Part shown: in pieces, positions 62,014-64,000 of the stretch
Layout of the letters: the number at the start of each line of letters is the position of its first letter
Position numbering within the stretch: position 1 is the first letter of the stretch
Source: Myxococcota bacterium
GTDB taxonomy: Bacteria; Myxococcota_A; UBA796; UBA9615; JAKLKC01
Assembly: GCA_023150875.1 (NCBI GenBank)
Contig: JAKLKC010000022.1
Coordinates: forward strand, 1-64,000
Length of the DNA: 64,000 nt
Reading direction: 5' to 3'
Made by a program: the position numbers and the translations under genes
Notes under the pieces: generated by a model
Databases searched by the model: none
Told to the model about the DNA's origin: nothing
The model's input: only the letters and a program-made list of their open reading frames with translations

Positions 62014-63483
62014 GTGTGCCGGCTCCCGGGAGAGGGGGGTGGTCTGCCCCTGGTGGCGTTCGTGGCCCTGGCGGTGGTTCGGCCGGCGGCGGAGCCTCCC
62101 GCCCACGAGGCGGTGCGGCAGGCGCGCCTGCTGGAGCGCGCCTTCGTGGACGTCACGGCGCGGGTCGAGACGGTGGTGGTGCGGATCGAGGCCATGACCC
62201 GGCCCGCCGGGGACGCGGGATCGCCGTGGGAAGGAGACGACGGCTCCGGAGGTTGGGGCCCTCCTCGCCCCCCGGGCGATCCCCCGTCCCCCTCTCCGGC
62301 CCGCCCGGTGGTGCCCCGGGGGGGCAGCGGGATCGTCATCACCCCGGACGGCTGCGTGCTGACCAACGAGCACGTCATCGCCGGGGCGGAGCGGATCGTG
62401 GTGCGCCTGCACGACGGGCGGCGCCTGGACGCCCGGGTGCGGGGGATCGATCCCGACACCGATCTGGCCGTGGTGTGCGTCCCGGCCGAGGGGCTGCCCA
62501 CCGCCCCGTTCGGGGACTCCGACGGGGTGAAGGCGGGCCAGTGGGCCATCGCCATCGGCGCCCCCTTCGGCCTGGAGCACACCGTCACCGTCGGGCACAT
62601 CTCGGGGACGGGGAGGGTGATCGACATGCCCCACGTCCGCTTCCAGGACTTCATCCAGACCGACGCCAGCATCAACCCCGGGAACTCCGGGGGACCGCTG
62701 GTGGACCTGGACGGGAAGGTGGTGGGGGTGAACTCGGCGATCCTGGGGGTGGGCACGGGGGTGGGCTTCGCCATCCCGGCTTCCCTGGCCGAGCGGGTGG
62801 GGCGACAGCTCGTCGCGGACGGGAAGGTGGTGCGCCCGTGGCTGGGCCTGGAGCTCCAGGACCTCGGCGCCGAGCTGGCGGACGCCCTGGGCGCCCCCCC
62901 GGGGGGAGGGGCGGTGGTCCTGGAGGTGCTGCCCGGTGGGCCCGCGGCGGACTCGGGCCTCCGGCCGGGGGACGCCCTCGTCACCCTGGACGGCCGCCCC
63001 CTGCGGTCACCCCACGACCTGGCGAACCGGATCGCCCGGGGGCGGATCGGGCAGGAGGTCGAGGTCGGCTACGTGCGGCACGGGAAGCGGGGGCGGATCC
63101 GAATCGCCACCGGTCCGGGACCGATTCCCGACGTGGACTGGCCGGACCTCCGGCCCCAGGGGGACGCGCGGCCCCTGGGGCTCCACGTGGCCCCGGCGCT
63201 GGGCAGGACCTCCCCCCTGCCCGAAGGGGGCGCGGGGGCGCTGGTGCAGAGGGTCGACCCGGGGGGCCTCGCCGCGGCGTCGGGCCTGCTGGCGGGGGAC
63301 GTGATCCTGAGCGTCGGGCCCCGGCCGGTGCGCTCCTCCGACGACGTGGCCTCCGCCCTCGCCTCGGCCCCCCGCCGCCACGTCGCCCTGGTGGTGTGGA
63401 GGGAGGGCACCCGCAAGGTGATGGCCCTGGAACGGCCCACCCCGGAGGCCGGCCCGGGACCGGCGTCGGCGCCCCGCCACTGA
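62014..63483 (+). CDS. HtrA/DegP-family serine protease with two PDZ domains
   Basis: 489 residues. A signal-like N terminus (LPLVAFVALAVV) is followed by a trypsin-like domain with catalytic H120 (LTNEHVI), D150 (DPDTDLAVV) and S225 (NPGNSGGPL). PDZ1 (about 273-370) and PDZ2 (about 385-480) follow. It degrades or refolds damaged envelope proteins. The GTG at 62014 places the signal at the N terminus; the frame upstream is Gly/Arg-rich shadow. A Pro/Gly-rich insert (65-102) precedes the protease domain. Confidence 0.88.
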   Translation: MCRLPGEGGGLPLVAFVALAVVRPAAEPPAHEAVRQARLLERAFVDVTARVETVVVRIEAMTRPAGDAGSPWEGDDGSGGWGPPRPPGDPPSPSPARPVVPRGGSGIVITPDGCVLTNEHVIAGAERIVVRLHDGRRLDARVRGIDPDTDLAVVCVPAEGLPTAPFGDSDGVKAGQWAIAIGAPFGLEHTVTVGHISGTGRVIDMPHVRFQDFIQTDASINPGNSGGPLVDLDGKVVGVNSAILGVGTGVGFAIPASLAERVGRQLVADGKVVRPWLGLELQDLGAELADALGAPPGGGAVVLEVLPGGPAADSGLRPGDALVTLDGRPLRSPHDLANRIARGRIGQEVEVGYVRHGKRGRIRIATGPGPIPDVDWPDLRPQGDARPLGLHVAPALGRTSPLPEGGAGALVQRVDPGGLAAASGLLAGDVILSVGPRPVRSSDDVASALASAPRRHVALVVWREGTRKVMALERPTPEAGPGPASAPRH

Positions 63484-63513
63484 AGGGATCCCCCTCCACC
63501 TCCCCCTCCCCCT

Positions 63514-63999
63514 TCACTCCCCCCGCGCCCTCCCCGGCCGCTCTTCCCCGCCGTTGCGCCACGCCAGCACCGGATCCTCCCCCACCGGCACCTCCCGCGC
63601 GTCCGGGTAGCGCTCCCCGGCGCGGATCGCCTCGGGATCCCCGGAGGTCCTCACCACCTCCACCGGGCCCCGGCCCAGCCAGCGCGACAGGTCCACGGGG
63701 CGGGCCTCCCCCTCCCGCCACAGGGCCACGGCGTCCCCCCGACCCTCCCGCACGATCCGGTACGTCCTCCCCTCCCGGTCCAGCCGCTCGGTCCGCGCGT
63801 GCCCCGCCAGCACATCCGAGAGGCGGGCGAAGGCCGCCCCCGAGGGCTTGACCTCCCGGCCCCTGCAGGTCCTCCCCCGGGGCCCCGCCGGCACCGGGGC
63901 CAGGCAGCCCCACAGGGAGTTGGTCCCGAACATCTTCCACGCCCGATTGCCGGGGTTCGGGGGGGCGTCCCCCAGGGAGTGCCAGAAGACCCGCTCCAC
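63514..63999 (-). CDS. Hypothetical protein, possibly cut by the window edge
   Basis: 161 codons from a GTG at 63999, one base from the edge, so the true start may lie outside. Segments such as WKMFGTNSLWGCLAPV, a helix ARLSDVLAGHARTERLDREG and REGRGDAVALWREGE are visible, but I recognise no family. Convergent with the protease gene, 30 bp apart. Confidence 0.45.
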   Translation of the reverse strand: MERVFWHSLGDAPPNPGNRAWKMFGTNSLWGCLAPVPAGPRGRTCRGREVKPSGAAFARLSDVLAGHARTERLDREGRTYRIVREGRGDAVALWREGEARPVDLSRWLGRGPVEVVRTSGDPEAIRAGERYPDAREVPVGEDPVLAWRNGGEERPGRARGE

Positions 64000-64000
64000 C

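Noticed and set aside
1-64000. tRNA, rRNA, riboswitch or transposase genes
   Set aside because: No cloverleaf, conserved RNA motif or transposase-like protein was recognised on reading both strands; absence by eye is not proof.

Overview
The window is about 70% G+C and densely coded, with no rRNA, tRNA or CRISPR array seen. Secreted lipoproteins with aspartate-rich linkers, a MopE-type metal-binding motif, FG-GAP propellers, c-type cytochromes and a clade II (Sec-type) nosZ together suggest a Myxococcota-like or other former deltaproteobacterial lineage. This placement is inference from protein style, not from a marker gene.

Layout. (1) 76-7697: a leftward operon of two paralogous type I phosphodiesterase/alkaline-phosphatase-fold proteins, a ribbon-helix-helix-like small protein, a membrane protein and a sulfotransferase-fold protein, with a divergent small lipoprotein. 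(2) 7784-25168: a nitrogen-oxide respiration island. A PadR regulator diverges from nosZ, followed by a cytochrome c lipoprotein, a NosB-like membrane protein and nosD-F-L-Y, with GTGA overlaps from the NosB-like gene to nosY. Next come a tryptophanase, a degenerate heme-copper subunit I homologue, a B-family heme-copper complex (small IIa-like helix, CuA subunit II, subunit I) whose active-site Tyr is replaced by Gln, an SCO protein, a cytochrome b / 2x[4Fe-4S] / MvhD-like fusion, a heme O synthase and an Rrf2 regulator with a cysteine cluster. The simplest reading is an NO to N2O to N2 module: a B-family NO reductase makes N2O, NosZ reduces it, and the cytochrome b fusion is a candidate electron donor.

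(3) 25507-38531: secreted redox proteins. These are a TlpA-like thioredoxin, an HzsA-related propeller cytochrome, a DUF4266 lipoprotein, a DUF3570 protein, two paralogous propeller-diheme peroxidase-like lipoproteins, ApbE and two further lipoproteins. An 11-bp motif abutting a -10 box occurs before the thioredoxin gene and before the gene at 35407, which suggests shared control. (4) 38553-48578: MAPEG/TetR with a divergent diheme cytochrome c, an AAA ATPase flanked by two copies of the MOSC gene 3' end, MIP18-like, NnrS-like and YwiC-like proteins, an HDAC-fold fusion and a DUF4846 protein.

(5) 48638-64000: a P2-type Ca2+-transporting-like ATPase and, about 8 kb away in the same orientation, an internally deleted fragment of its 5' end. 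Between them lie a very large secreted protein gene (apparently frameshifted) and an FG-GAP lipoprotein gene. Another FG-GAP/MopE lipoprotein, an HtrA protease and an edge-truncated hypothetical gene follow. This last third shows repeated remnants of neighbouring gene ends, a sign of local duplication or insertion.
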